From assembly GCF_002257645.1 (NCBI RefSeq), contig NZ_NQMO01000011.1, forward strand, positions 124,001-188,000: a stretch of 64,000 nt of DNA, in the 5' to 3' direction. This document shows, one piece after another, positions 1 through 7,493 of the stretch; positions within the stretch are counted from its first letter, which is position 1; each line of letters starts with the position of its first letter. The position numbers were made by a program, and so were the translations under genes. The DNA comes from Paenibacillus sp. XY044. Its GTDB lineage: Bacteria > Bacillota > Bacilli > Paenibacillales > Paenibacillaceae. The notes beneath the pieces were generated by a model that saw nothing but the letters and a program-made list of their open reading frames with translations, did not search any database and was not told where the DNA came from.

Positions 1-918
1 GGTCCTGATGGAAAACTGTACTTTTCCGTAGGTACCGCAACGAATTCGGCTGTTGTAGGACTGGACAATATGCTGATACTGAAGTATCACCCGCAATTTC
101 ACGATGTGCCGGCCAGAGACTTGGAATTGATCGGCACCAATTTCATATCCCGGGATCCGCTATCTACTCCACCGGATGCAGCAGTAACGGGAGCATACCA
201 TGCCTTTGGAGTTCCGAGTAAAGAGGGTGATATCGTCCAAGGCCGATTGTTGGCTAACGGGGTCATCTACCGCTGTAATCCTGACGGAAGCCACCTACAA
301 ATCGTCGCAGACGGCTTCCGGAATACGTTCGGTTTAAGATTTTCCCCAATGAACGGGAAACTGATCGTAACGGACCATGGTGCGGATCCGCGGGGAAGCC
401 GGCAAGTCAGGCTGGATTGGGATAAGATTTGGGAGGTCACACCTGGGGGGTGGTACGGATTTCCGGAGTTGTTTAGCGGGTTGCCCGTAACCCTCCCCCA
501 CTTTCATGCTGCGGAACAAGCGAAGCCTACCTTTCTGATCCGCAACCATCCTTCGCTTGCCGCTCAACCGCTGGCTCGTCTCAAGCCGCATAGCGCTTCC
601 ATGAAATTTGATATTTGCACAAACGCCGAATTCGGTGGTCCCGGGGAGCTTTTTGTCGCTCAGTTTGGAGAATCCGGCTTTGAAAAAACCGAAGAACTTC
701 CTGGATTCAAAGTGGTTAAGGTAAACCTGGATACCGGACAAATTTCGAACTTTTTGACCAATCCACATGGCGAATCCACGAAACAAGGGCCGATTCGGCC
801 CATTGATGTCAAATTTAATGCCGCAGGAAACGAACTTTACCTTGTCGATTTTGGCCTGATGGGTAAGCATCACCCCACTCCTGGAACCGGTAGCCTGTGG
901 AAGATCGTCAGAGCATAG
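1..918 (+). CDS. PQQ-dependent sugar (sorbosone/glucose) dehydrogenase-like protein, 5' truncated
   Basis: The reading frame is open from base 1, so the gene starts outside the window; about 305 C-terminal residues are visible. The family consists of six-bladed beta-propellers that oxidise sugars with the quinone cofactor PQQ, usually outside the cytoplasm. Visible family features are the repeated Asp-Gly blade turns (GPDGKLYFSVG at the edge, NPDGSHLQI), the DGFRNTFGLRF segment, the conserved TDHGAD loop and a late YLVDFG blade. The signal peptide, if present, lies off the window. The gene converges on ymaF with only 9 bp between the stop codons. Fold assignment is firm; whether it is an active dehydrogenase and which sugar it uses cannot be read here. 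Confidence 0.75.
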   Translation, partial: GPDGKLYFSVGTATNSAVVGLDNMLILKYHPQFHDVPARDLELIGTNFISRDPLSTPPDAAVTGAYHAFGVPSKEGDIVQGRLLANGVIYRCNPDGSHLQIVADGFRNTFGLRFSPMNGKLIVTDHGADPRGSRQVRLDWDKIWEVTPGGWYGFPELFSGLPVTLPHFHAAEQAKPTFLIRNHPSLAAQPLARLKPHSASMKFDICTNAEFGGPGELFVAQFGESGFEKTEELPGFKVVKVNLDTGQISNFLTNPHGESTKQGPIRPIDVKFNAAGNELYLVDFGLMGKHHPTPGTGSLWKIVRA

Positions 919-927
919 CAGCTCGAC

Positions 928-1317
928 TCACTCTTCCTCGTTCCCTGTTCTGCCTCCATACCGATGGGAATGCGGGATTCTGCCGTTAACGGTTGTGTAA
1001 CCCGCGAAATCGTGGTAATGCCCGCCTCCCTGCAAAGGAATGGCTGGTCCGGTCGTCCCTTGAATGTAATGAATATGCTGATCATTAAAGGATGTTTCCA
1101 CATGATAACGGTGGACATGGGGAACGCCGCTGGGGGCGGGTTCCGTTGTTCCGGCGTAGTGATGATAGTGCCCCACATCAAACGAAGTATCACCTGAAAA
1201 CGGATGAACATGAACCCTGACCGGCCTTCCATCCCACGATGTAATAAGCAGGGTGTGAGCATGTTCGGAACCGGAACCCTCGTTATGAAACAGCAAACCT
1301 GTGATTGGGATTTCCAA
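928..1317 (-). CDS. ymaF: YmaF family His-rich repeat protein
   Basis: A protein of 129 residues with repeated His-x-His blocks (HAHT, HVHPFSG, GHYHHYAGTT, HVHRYHVETS, HIHYIQGTTG, GHYHDFAG, HSHRYGG). This is the hallmark of the small Firmicute YmaF family, whose role is unknown; the histidines suggest metal binding, which is inference. The start is TTG at 1317 because a GGAGG lies 8 bases upstream and no ATG follows near the N terminus. It lies just downstream of hflX on the same strand but beyond that gene's terminator, so it probably has its own promoter in the 180 bp between. Confidence 0.8.
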   Translation of the reverse strand: MEIPITGLLFHNEGSGSEHAHTLLITSWDGRPVRVHVHPFSGDTSFDVGHYHHYAGTTEPAPSGVPHVHRYHVETSFNDQHIHYIQGTTGPAIPLQGGGHYHDFAGYTTVNGRIPHSHRYGGRTGNEEE

Positions 1318-1498
1318 TAGGCTAACCTCCTATTTCTCAAGTCGTATGTTTGATAAAGCAAACACGGTTTCATCGTACGCAGAAATCATATGGCGTTAGC
1401 CTGTTCCAATATGCAGAAATATGTAATTTTGCAATAAATCTTACAAACGGTTGAAATACGCTGCCAAAGACGGCCATATATCCGAACGGTTTGCAGCC

Positions 1499-1548
1499 AA
1501 AAAACCTGCCGGTCACGACATCATCTCGTCGGGATTCGGCAGGTTTTT
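1499..1548 (-). terminator. Rho-independent terminator of hflX
   Basis: AACCTGCCG and CGGCAGGTT arms close a loop of about 26 bases. Read leftwards on the minus strand the stem ends in a run of Ts. It begins 8 bp after the hflX stop codon. Confidence 0.8.
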
Positions 1549-1555
1549 CGACAGA

Positions 1556-2827
1556 TTATTCTATTACGTATTCGCGATATTTCTCGAAGTCCTGAAGCCG
1601 GCATTCCAATGCCAGCCGCGTGCCTTCGTTTTCATATTCGGTCGAGTGGATGCTGGCATGCTCGTTCAGATACGAAACGACCTGGCCCCGGTCATACGGG
1701 ATCAGCATTTCGCAGGTCACGTAATCCTTGAACACCGAGCCTCGGATCAGATCCACCAGCTCGGTCATTCCGATCCTTGGTTTGGCCGCCAGATAGATGC
1801 TTTTTTCCTTGACCTCCGGAATGTCCACACCCGCCAGATCGCATTTGTTGTAGGCGAAAATCGTAGGAATGTCCGTTACGCCGATGTCCTTCAGCGTGTT
1901 CTCCGTAATTTGGATCAGCTGCTCGTACTTCGGATTCGAGTAATCCACGACATGGATGAGCAGATCTGCCTCGGACACTTCCTCCAGCGTCGATCGGAAC
2001 GCTTTGACGAGATGATGGGGCAGCTTGCTGACAAATCCGACCGTGTCGGTAAGCAGAAAGGTTTTATGATCCTCCAGTTGAATGCTCCGCACGGACGTTT
2101 CCAGCGTGGCGAACAGCATATCCTTCTCGAATACCGCCTTCTCGCCAGTCGCCCCGCCCGGGGTATAGGCTTCCAGCATGGCATTCATAATCGTCGATTT
2201 GCCCGCATTGGTATAACCGACCAGCGACACGACCGGAAGCTCGTTTTTCTTCCGCTGTTTCCGCTGCGTTTGCCGTTGAAACACCAGCGATTCCAGTTCC
2301 TTGTTCAAGACGCTGATCTTCTCCTCGATCCGGCGGCGGTCCAGCTCCAGCCGGGTTTCGCCCGAACCGCGGTTGTGCATGCCGACGCCGCCGCCCTGCC
2401 GTCCCAAGGACTCACGCAGGCCCACGAGCCGCGGCAGCATATACTGCAATTGGGCTACCTCCACCTGAAGCTGGGCTTCCCGCGTTTTTGCCCTTTGTTC
2501 GAAAATGTCCAGAATCAGTATGGTCCGGTCGATGACCTTACACTCCAAATCCGCTTCCAGGTTGCGGAGCTGCGATGGCGAGAGCTCGTCGTTGAAAATG
2601 ATCAGATTCGCCTCGAGTCCCCGGTATAAGCCGCCCAGTTCCTCGACTTTTCCGGTACCGATGTAATGGGATTTGTTGACGCGCTCCATGTTTTGCGTAA
2701 GCTGCCCGACGACCTCCACCTCACAGGCTTCGGCCAAATTGCTGAGCTCCTCCATAGAGTATTCGAAATCGGACTGGCCGTTCAGGTTCACGCCGACCAG
2801 TATCGCTTTTTGTTGGATGGGTTCCAT
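1556..2827 (-). CDS. hflX: GTPase HflX
   Basis: A ribosome-associated GTPase of 423 residues that binds the 50S subunit and splits stalled ribosomes during stress. The N-terminal HflX domain (about 1-195) has the ILIFNDELSPSQ and DRTxLILDIFxxRA signatures and the Gly-rich GGGVGMHNRGSGE stretch. The G domain carries G1 GYTNAGKS at 204-211, the DTVGF G3 motif and an NKCD G4 motif, all intact. The ATG at 2827 has GGAGGT 8 bases upstream. Length matches the family. The gene is monocistronic, with its own terminator and a roughly 500-bp leader region containing several hairpins. Confidence 0.95.
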   Translation of the reverse strand: MEPIQQKAILVGVNLNGQSDFEYSMEELSNLAEACEVEVVGQLTQNMERVNKSHYIGTGKVEELGGLYRGLEANLIIFNDELSPSQLRNLEADLECKVIDRTILILDIFEQRAKTREAQLQVEVAQLQYMLPRLVGLRESLGRQGGGVGMHNRGSGETRLELDRRRIEEKISVLNKELESLVFQRQTQRKQRKKNELPVVSLVGYTNAGKSTIMNAMLEAYTPGGATGEKAVFEKDMLFATLETSVRSIQLEDHKTFLLTDTVGFVSKLPHHLVKAFRSTLEEVSEADLLIHVVDYSNPKYEQLIQITENTLKDIGVTDIPTIFAYNKCDLAGVDIPEVKEKSIYLAAKPRIGMTELVDLIRGSVFKDYVTCEMLIPYDRGQVVSYLNEHASIHSTEYENEGTRLALECRLQDFEKYREYVIE

Positions 2828-3330
2828 ATATTTTACCTCCGGGTTAGCTTGAATGGTTTGATGAAACGAAAAAACCGCAGGCTGTACCCTGTGGTTTAAA
2901 GCGAACGGCTATGCCAGCGCTGGAAAGAAGAACCCCTTACTTGACGACAATTGCCCGTCAAGCTGAAGGCTTCCTAAGCATTCTCCAATCAGGCTGGTTT
3001 TATGTTGTTGCATGAGGAAAGCCCTACGGCTGCCTGAAGACAGCAAAAAGAGGGCGGATCGCCCTCCCTCTCATATACCCGGCATGCTCAAAAAAGCGCA
3101 TGCTCGGCACGTATATATCGGGTTCCAAAAGATATGCAGACCAATCCCGTTCGCTCCGCACAGGGGCAGAGCCTTTGAGCACTATTCAGTTAGCGGCACA
3201 AAGTGATAAAACGGAATTTGTTATTGATCATATCTTGCGAACCCTCCGATCATTATAGGTATCCTCATGTTAACACAGCTTCGCGGCAGACACAATTCCC
3301 AATTACCAAAAAGATGAAATGATGTTGCGC
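2828..3330. other. 503-bp gap with several hairpins (long hflX leader region)
   Basis: No convincing gene. From right to left on the minus strand the gap holds a TATAAT hexamer (3252-3257), about 100 bp of unassigned sequence, a long hairpin at 3073-3116, a U-tailed terminator at 3045-3066, a CTTGAC...GTCAAG hairpin near 2940-2962, and an ACCGCAGG/CCTGTGGT hairpin near 2873-2896 just before the hflX ribosome binding site. Confidence 0.5.
3045..3180 (-). ncRNA. Putative terminated structured RNA upstream of hflX (unidentified)
   Basis: Read on the minus strand, this segment holds a long hairpin (ATATAC at 3073-3078 pairing with GTATAT at 3111-3116, enclosing paired GCATGC blocks). A canonical terminator follows: GAGGGC/GCCCTC with a 5-base loop and TTTTT at 3045-3066. 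No coding gene ends there, so either a small RNA is made or hflX is controlled by premature termination. I compared it by eye with T-box, c-di-GMP, M-box, TPP, lysine and 6S consensus elements and found no match. The 5' end is a guess; a TATAAT lies at 3252-3257. Confidence 0.3.
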
Positions 3331-4929
3331 TTACCTTCCCGTCTGTGCCTGTGCAACTTCGGCTTCCCCCGACAGCGTGACGCGGTTGCGCCCGCCGGTC
3401 TTGGACCGGTACAGCGACTCGTCCGCTTTCAGGATCAAATCGCGCGGCGAACGGCCATGCTCGGGATACGCCGCTACGCCGGCCGAGATCGTCACCGTCA
3501 CCCCGATCGGGTTCGCGGAGCTCTCCATCTCTTTTCTGAGCCGCTCGGCCACCACGCCGGCTTCCCTCGGACCGCTGCGCTGCACCAGAATGCCGAATTC
3601 CTCGCCGCCATAGCGGAAACACAGATCCCCTTCCAGGGATACGTTCCGCATGAGCTGGGCCAGGTGCTTCAGCACCTGATCACCGAGCACATGCCCATAA
3701 GTATCGTTGACACGCTTGAAATGGTCGATGTCAATGAGAATGACGGCAAAGGGCACATGGTACTCCGTCCACTGCCGCAGCACGGTATCCAGCGTCCTCC
3801 GGTTGGCCAGCCCGGTCAGCTCATCAACGCTCGCTTCGTTCCGAAGCTGGGTCAAATCCTGATTCATGTGCTGGAACGCAATTTTGACGCTTTGCGACAG
3901 CAGCCTGACCTCATAATAAGCAGATTTGATGTCGGGCACGTTCTGCGGGCGTCCCGGCCCGAGCGTAGCCTGGTCCGAAAATTGTGCCAACGTATTGAGC
4001 GGCCTGGCAATCCGGCTGGCCACCCACCATCCCAAGAGGAGGATGAGCAGCAGAAACGGCAGGGAAACCAGAAGCACCCTTGTAATCAAATCATGGAGCG
4101 GCTTGGCAATGACCGACGTCGGCGTCTGGGAAATAATCCCCCAGGAGCTGCTCGGTTCATAGGCGTAGCCCGCGAAGAATTCGCCCCCTTCGGAGTTCGT
4201 CACCCGCTGCGAACCGTTTTTTTTCATTAAGACGTTCTTAACCACGGGGTTGCTGATGACCGATTCGCCGATCCGCTGCTTATTTGGATGAAAAATGATT
4301 TCCCCGTTCTTCTCTACCACATAGACGTATGACCCGTTGCCGAAAAAGTGCTCCTTCAGCATCGTGCTGAGCACGTTCTTATCCTCGAGATAAATCGTTC
4401 CGCCGACAAACCCCTTATATTCGCCGGATGCATCAACGATCGGTGCCGATATGAGGATGATGAACCTTCCTGTCGTCGCCCGGTAGGGGTTCGAAATAAA
4501 AGGCGCTTTCAAATAGACCGCCATTTTGCTCTGGGCCGAGGTCAGCTGATCCCCGACTTCAATGCCGATCGTATGCGGACTGAGCGCCCGAACGACGCGG
4601 TTGGCGTCCGCGACGACAATGGAGTTGAAATACTGCGTATTTTCCTGAAACAGATCGTCGAAGAGCTGGGCGTCCATCTCCTGGCTTCGCCCGGATATTT
4701 TGGCAATCGCATTGATATTTTGCTGCATCGTTACGAGAAGCTCGTTCGTATTGGAAGCCAGCTTTCTGGCATACTGCTCGTTATTCTGAAGATAATTGCT
4801 GATTAAGGAGGCACGGTTGACTTGAACGGCTGAAGTGATGCTGGTCAACATCGTAAGCAGGATCGCAATAACCACAAGCAGGCTGATCGTGAACCGGAGC
4901 GTAAAACCTTTTTGGATCAAATATTTCAA
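3331..4929 (-). CDS. Membrane sensor diguanylate cyclase (Cache-GGDEF)
   Basis: Synthesises cyclic di-GMP from two GTP. Layout: N-terminal membrane helix (FTISLLVVIAILLTMLTSI), an extracytoplasmic double-Cache-type sensor region of about 250 residues, a second membrane helix (LLVSLPFLLLILLLGWWVA), a HAMP-like linker, then a GGDEF domain with active-site RYGGEEF and the DELTGLANRR start signature. The inhibitory RxxD site expected five residues before GGEEF reads LEGD, so product inhibition is probably lost. I chose TTG at 4929 because AAGGTGG stands 8 bases before it. An in-frame ATG at 4995 has no ribosome binding site and would put a palindrome at 4967-4979 inside the gene. Confidence 0.88.
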   Translation of the reverse strand: MKYLIQKGFTLRFTISLLVVIAILLTMLTSITSAVQVNRASLISNYLQNNEQYARKLASNTNELLVTMQQNINAIAKISGRSQEMDAQLFDDLFQENTQYFNSIVVADANRVVRALSPHTIGIEVGDQLTSAQSKMAVYLKAPFISNPYRATTGRFIILISAPIVDASGEYKGFVGGTIYLEDKNVLSTMLKEHFFGNGSYVYVVEKNGEIIFHPNKQRIGESVISNPVVKNVLMKKNGSQRVTNSEGGEFFAGYAYEPSSSWGIISQTPTSVIAKPLHDLITRVLLVSLPFLLLILLLGWWVASRIARPLNTLAQFSDQATLGPGRPQNVPDIKSAYYEVRLLSQSVKIAFQHMNQDLTQLRNEASVDELTGLANRRTLDTVLRQWTEYHVPFAVILIDIDHFKRVNDTYGHVLGDQVLKHLAQLMRNVSLEGDLCFRYGGEEFGILVQRSGPREAGVVAERLRKEMESSANPIGVTVTISAGVAAYPEHGRSPRDLILKADESLYRSKTGGRNRVTLSGEAEVAQAQTGR

Positions 4930-4966
4930 CGTTATATCCACCTTGAGTCTAAAAATAGAAAAAGAT

Positions 4967-4979
4967 GTCACATCGTGAC
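4967..4979. promoter_or_regulatory. Perfect inverted repeat upstream of the diguanylate cyclase
   Basis: GTCAC-ATC-GTGAC lies about 38 bp before the preferred TTG start. It could be an operator for an unidentified regulator. Confidence 0.35.
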
Positions 4980-5036
4980 GCTTTACATTATACATGAACG
5001 CCGGAGGTCCATCTATAGCGTGATTGCGCCATCTTC

Positions 5037-5080
5037 ACCAAAAAGGACAGCCTCGTCCGGCTGCCCGTGGCGGCTGTCCT
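5037..5080 (-). terminator. Rho-independent terminator of tatD
   Basis: GGACAGCC pairs with GGCTGTCC around a 19-base loop; on the minus strand the stem is followed by TTTTTT. It lies about 40 bp beyond the tatD stop. Confidence 0.8.
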
Positions 5081-5118
5081 GGTATGGTCAGGGTTAGGGC
5101 GGCGTGAAGCCGCATCTC

Positions 5119-5910
5119 TCAAATCCCGAAAAAGCTCTTGGTTGTCCGCACCGTTGCCGCGGCCAGCGCCGCAGGCTCTTCCCCTCTGCAGCCCGCAATG
5201 ACCTCGAGGATGTGCGCCAGGAAAGCGGGCTCGTTCCGTCCGCCCTTCGGCTTCGGCCGCAGATCACGCGGCGTCAGATACGGCGCATCGGTCTCGATCA
5301 TCAGGCGGTCCAGCGGAATGTCCGAAACGAGCTCCCGCAGATGCCCGCCCCGCCGCTCGTCGCAAATCCAGCCGGTAATGCCGATATGCAGCCCCATCTC
5401 GAGGTAAGCGTGAAGCTCTTCCGCGCTGCCCGTAAAACAATGCACCACCGCGCGCGAGATCAATGCCGGGTGGTCTCTCAGCATCGCGGCAAAATCGGCA
5501 TGTGCGTCCCGTTCATGCAGAAACAGAGGCATGTCCAGCTCCTCCGCCAGACGCAGCTGCTCCTCAAACCAGCGGCGCTGCACGTCGCGCGGGGAAAAAT
5601 CCCGGTTGTAGTCCAGCCCGCACTCGCCGATCGCCACCACCTCGGGCAGCCCGGCCAGCCGCCGCAGCCGCTCCGCCGTATCCGGTCCGCAGTCCTTGGC
5701 GTCGTGGGGATGAACACCCGCTGTCGAAAACAGCCTGCCGGAATGTAACTTTGCATATTGCGCTGCCTCTTCGCTGCTTGCCACACAGGTTCCGGTAATG
5801 ATCATCTGTTCCACGCCCGCCTCCCCGGACCGGGCCAGAACCTCTTCCCGGTCGCGGTCGAACGATGAGTTCATCAAATTAACGCCGATATCGATGATGG
5901 GTAATGTCAT
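5119..5910 (-). CDS. tatD: TatD family metal-dependent hydrolase (DNase)
   Basis: A TIM-barrel metallohydrolase of the TatD/YcfH family, members of which have 3'-5' DNase activity and roles in DNA repair. Family signatures seen are DIGVNLM at the N terminus (the usual H-x-H is degenerate, as in the TatD rather than the YcfH subgroup), a GVHPHDAK block, GECGLDYNRD, FHERDAH, VVHCFTGS and the terminal IETDAPYLTPRDLR, which carry the metal ligands. The ATG at 5910 is preferred, with AAGGAA about 10 bases upstream. A TTG at 5919 is in frame but too close to that site. 263 residues, normal for the family. Confidence 0.92.
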   Translation of the reverse strand: MTLPIIDIGVNLMNSSFDRDREEVLARSGEAGVEQMIITGTCVASSEEAAQYAKLHSGRLFSTAGVHPHDAKDCGPDTAERLRRLAGLPEVVAIGECGLDYNRDFSPRDVQRRWFEEQLRLAEELDMPLFLHERDAHADFAAMLRDHPALISRAVVHCFTGSAEELHAYLEMGLHIGITGWICDERRGGHLRELVSDIPLDRLMIETDAPYLTPRDLRPKPKGGRNEPAFLAHILEVIAGCRGEEPAALAAATVRTTKSFFGI

Positions 5911-5966
5911 AGCTGCCAAGTTCCTTCCCTTCTTTTCTCACTGAATTTCGCTGCCGCATTTCTGCA

Positions 5967-5997
5967 ACAAAAAAACCGCATCCTTGCGGAGTGCGGT
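5967..5997 (-). terminator. Rho-independent terminator of the TIR-like unit
   Basis: ACCGCA pairs with TGCGGT around an 11-base loop; on the minus strand it is followed by TTTTTTT. It starts 10 bp after the stop of the 56-residue gene and closes the TIR-like transcription unit. Confidence 0.8.
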
Positions 5998-6006
5998 CTA
6001 ACGTCA

Positions 6007-6177
6007 TTATTTGTACACGGGTTTGCCGTATTCCGCCTTCTTCTCGAAGAGAACAGTATACGTCTCGTCTGGGCCGTCAACAGACGGGGCTACCACTTTT
6101 TTCAGCCCGCTGAGAGGCAGGATCGCCGGACTCCTGAGGCCATATTTACGGGATGTGGGTCTGTGTCGTTGACTCAT
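6007..6177 (-). CDS. Small 56-residue protein coupled to the TIR-like gene
   Basis: A short gene with an AGGAGGGG ribosome binding site ending 7 bases before the ATG at 6177. Its start overlaps the stop of the upstream TIR-like gene in an ATGA sequence (6174-6177), so the two are translationally coupled. A terminator follows within 10 bp. The product begins with a basic stretch (MSQRHRPTSRKYGLRS) and ends acidic to neutral (DETYTVLFEKKAEYGKPVYK). It has no membrane segment or cysteine, and I recognise no family. Coupling suggests a partner, inhibitor or chaperone of the TIR-like protein, but that is inference from position only. Confidence 0.7.
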   Translation of the reverse strand: MSQRHRPTSRKYGLRSPAILPLSGLKKVVAPSVDGPDETYTVLFEKKAEYGKPVYK

Positions 6178-7190
6178 GACGATTCCCCTCCTAATAAATC
6201 ATGAATTGAATCCAGTAACGCTTTATTGAGATAACATATCTCTTCAAAAATCTGCTCCGTGACCTGAACAGAACCCCTCAGGTGGGTCGTGAACACGTAT
6301 CTTCTCGCTAAAGGATAACACAAGATATATTCCTTCACAACCGATTTGCGATTTCGTTGACTAAATGTCACATTTCCGCTGGCGTGAACGTCCACCACAT
6401 GAATCGGCTCTTCTCCCGGTCTCAGGTTGACATTGGCATCCAAGGAATATTCATAGCCGATTTCCCCGACCCCGTCGCTGCCGACCTGCTTTATTGTACG
6501 GTCCCCGGCTTTGAAAAGTGCTGTGCCGCTGACCGTATATGGCGCGGAAATAAACGATAACCGCAGCGCCCGGCAGATCCGGTTGTAAATATCCGTGTCG
6601 AGTGCAGGCTTATGATTCAGTTCCTCAAAAAAGCCGATAATCTTCAGCAGCCTGTCCCTCTCCTCCTCGGATTCGCGAAGCAGCTCGAACGGATCGGTCT
6701 GTTTGCTGCCCCAATGCTCGATCATGCTGCCGATTTTGCTGCACGATACGCCCACGGCCGCATTCCAGTTGCGCGGGTTCATCTGATAGGTGAGCGTGGT
6801 CATGCCGAACAAATCCGAAGGGGTCTTAAAGCCTTCAATCCGTTCCTCTTCCTCATCCTCCTGCTCAGGAATATGCGAAGGAACGAGAAAAAATACCCGT
6901 TCTCTCCCCAGTTTACTCCAGAATAACCCCATCTCAAACACCGTATTATCTCTGGCTGTATAATATAACTTACCCCGTACGAGCGTGACGTCATCAGGGT
7001 GGAATACAAAAACCGCAAAATCGCTACCCTGGATCTGGGCCTCCAAGTCCTCCATCGTATAACGGTTGGCGTGAAATACTCCTCTATGCCAAGGAGTCAC
7101 GACCGCATAGTGCTCCAGTTCCTCCTGGACCGCATTCACGATCGGAATAGCTTCCCTGGATGAGCCGATGAAAACGAAAGGTTTGTCCAT
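6174..7190 (-). CDS. TIR-like nucleotide-binding protein with unknown C-terminal domain
   Basis: The N-terminal 150 residues match the TIR-like domain found in Cap12/PycTIR and TIR-STING effectors, several of which cleave NAD. Visible are the FIGSSREA opening, an HPDD motif, ARDNTVFEMGLFWSKLGRERVFF with the presumed catalytic Glu86, and PSDLFGMTTLTY. Residues about 175-338 form a domain I do not recognise (ends EEICYLNKALLDSIHDLLGG); it lacks obvious STING features. The start at 7190 has GGAGGG about 5 bases upstream; an in-frame ATG at 7211 lacks a good site. No nucleotide cyclase, Argonaute or SLOG partner is adjacent. The only linked gene is the coupled 56-residue ORF. Confidence 0.8.
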   Translation of the reverse strand: MDKPFVFIGSSREAIPIVNAVQEELEHYAVVTPWHRGVFHANRYTMEDLEAQIQGSDFAVFVFHPDDVTLVRGKLYYTARDNTVFEMGLFWSKLGRERVFFLVPSHIPEQEDEEEERIEGFKTPSDLFGMTTLTYQMNPRNWNAAVGVSCSKIGSMIEHWGSKQTDPFELLRESEEERDRLLKIIGFFEELNHKPALDTDIYNRICRALRLSFISAPYTVSGTALFKAGDRTIKQVGSDGVGEIGYEYSLDANVNLRPGEEPIHVVDVHASGNVTFSQRNRKSVVKEYILCYPLARRYVFTTHLRGSVQVTEQIFEEICYLNKALLDSIHDLLGGESS

Positions 7191-7493
7191 AACTCCCTCC
7201 AGAACATCCATAATCTACCTATTATCAGTATATCATAGCATGGTAGATTCAATGACTGTTACTTTTCGCGCTTACGAAAATCCGCCCTTGGTTTCAAAGT
7301 TTGCTATGTATGCCTGACAGAACTTGTCTGTTTAAAATGGTTACAAAAAGTAAAGAACTGCGGACAGCCCCGCTGCACCGCAGCCTTTTGTACAAGTCGG
7401 CGGCAGGGATAGGCGGACGGAATCACCGGCATCCGGTGCATGAGGTCCGTTTCCCCCTACAACCGCTTGACCGTTCTCCTGCTTGCCGTTACG

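Noticed and set aside
1451..2629. 392-codon plus-strand open frame opposite hflX
   Set aside because: Mirror frame of a conserved GTPase gene; no ribosome binding site and no recognisable product.
3045..3217. 6S RNA or a known riboswitch upstream of hflX
   Set aside because: No match to consensus elements that I could recall; kept only as an unidentified structured RNA.
6174..7190. TIR-STING or complete CBASS system
   Set aside because: The C-terminal part has no STING-like features and no cyclase gene is adjacent.
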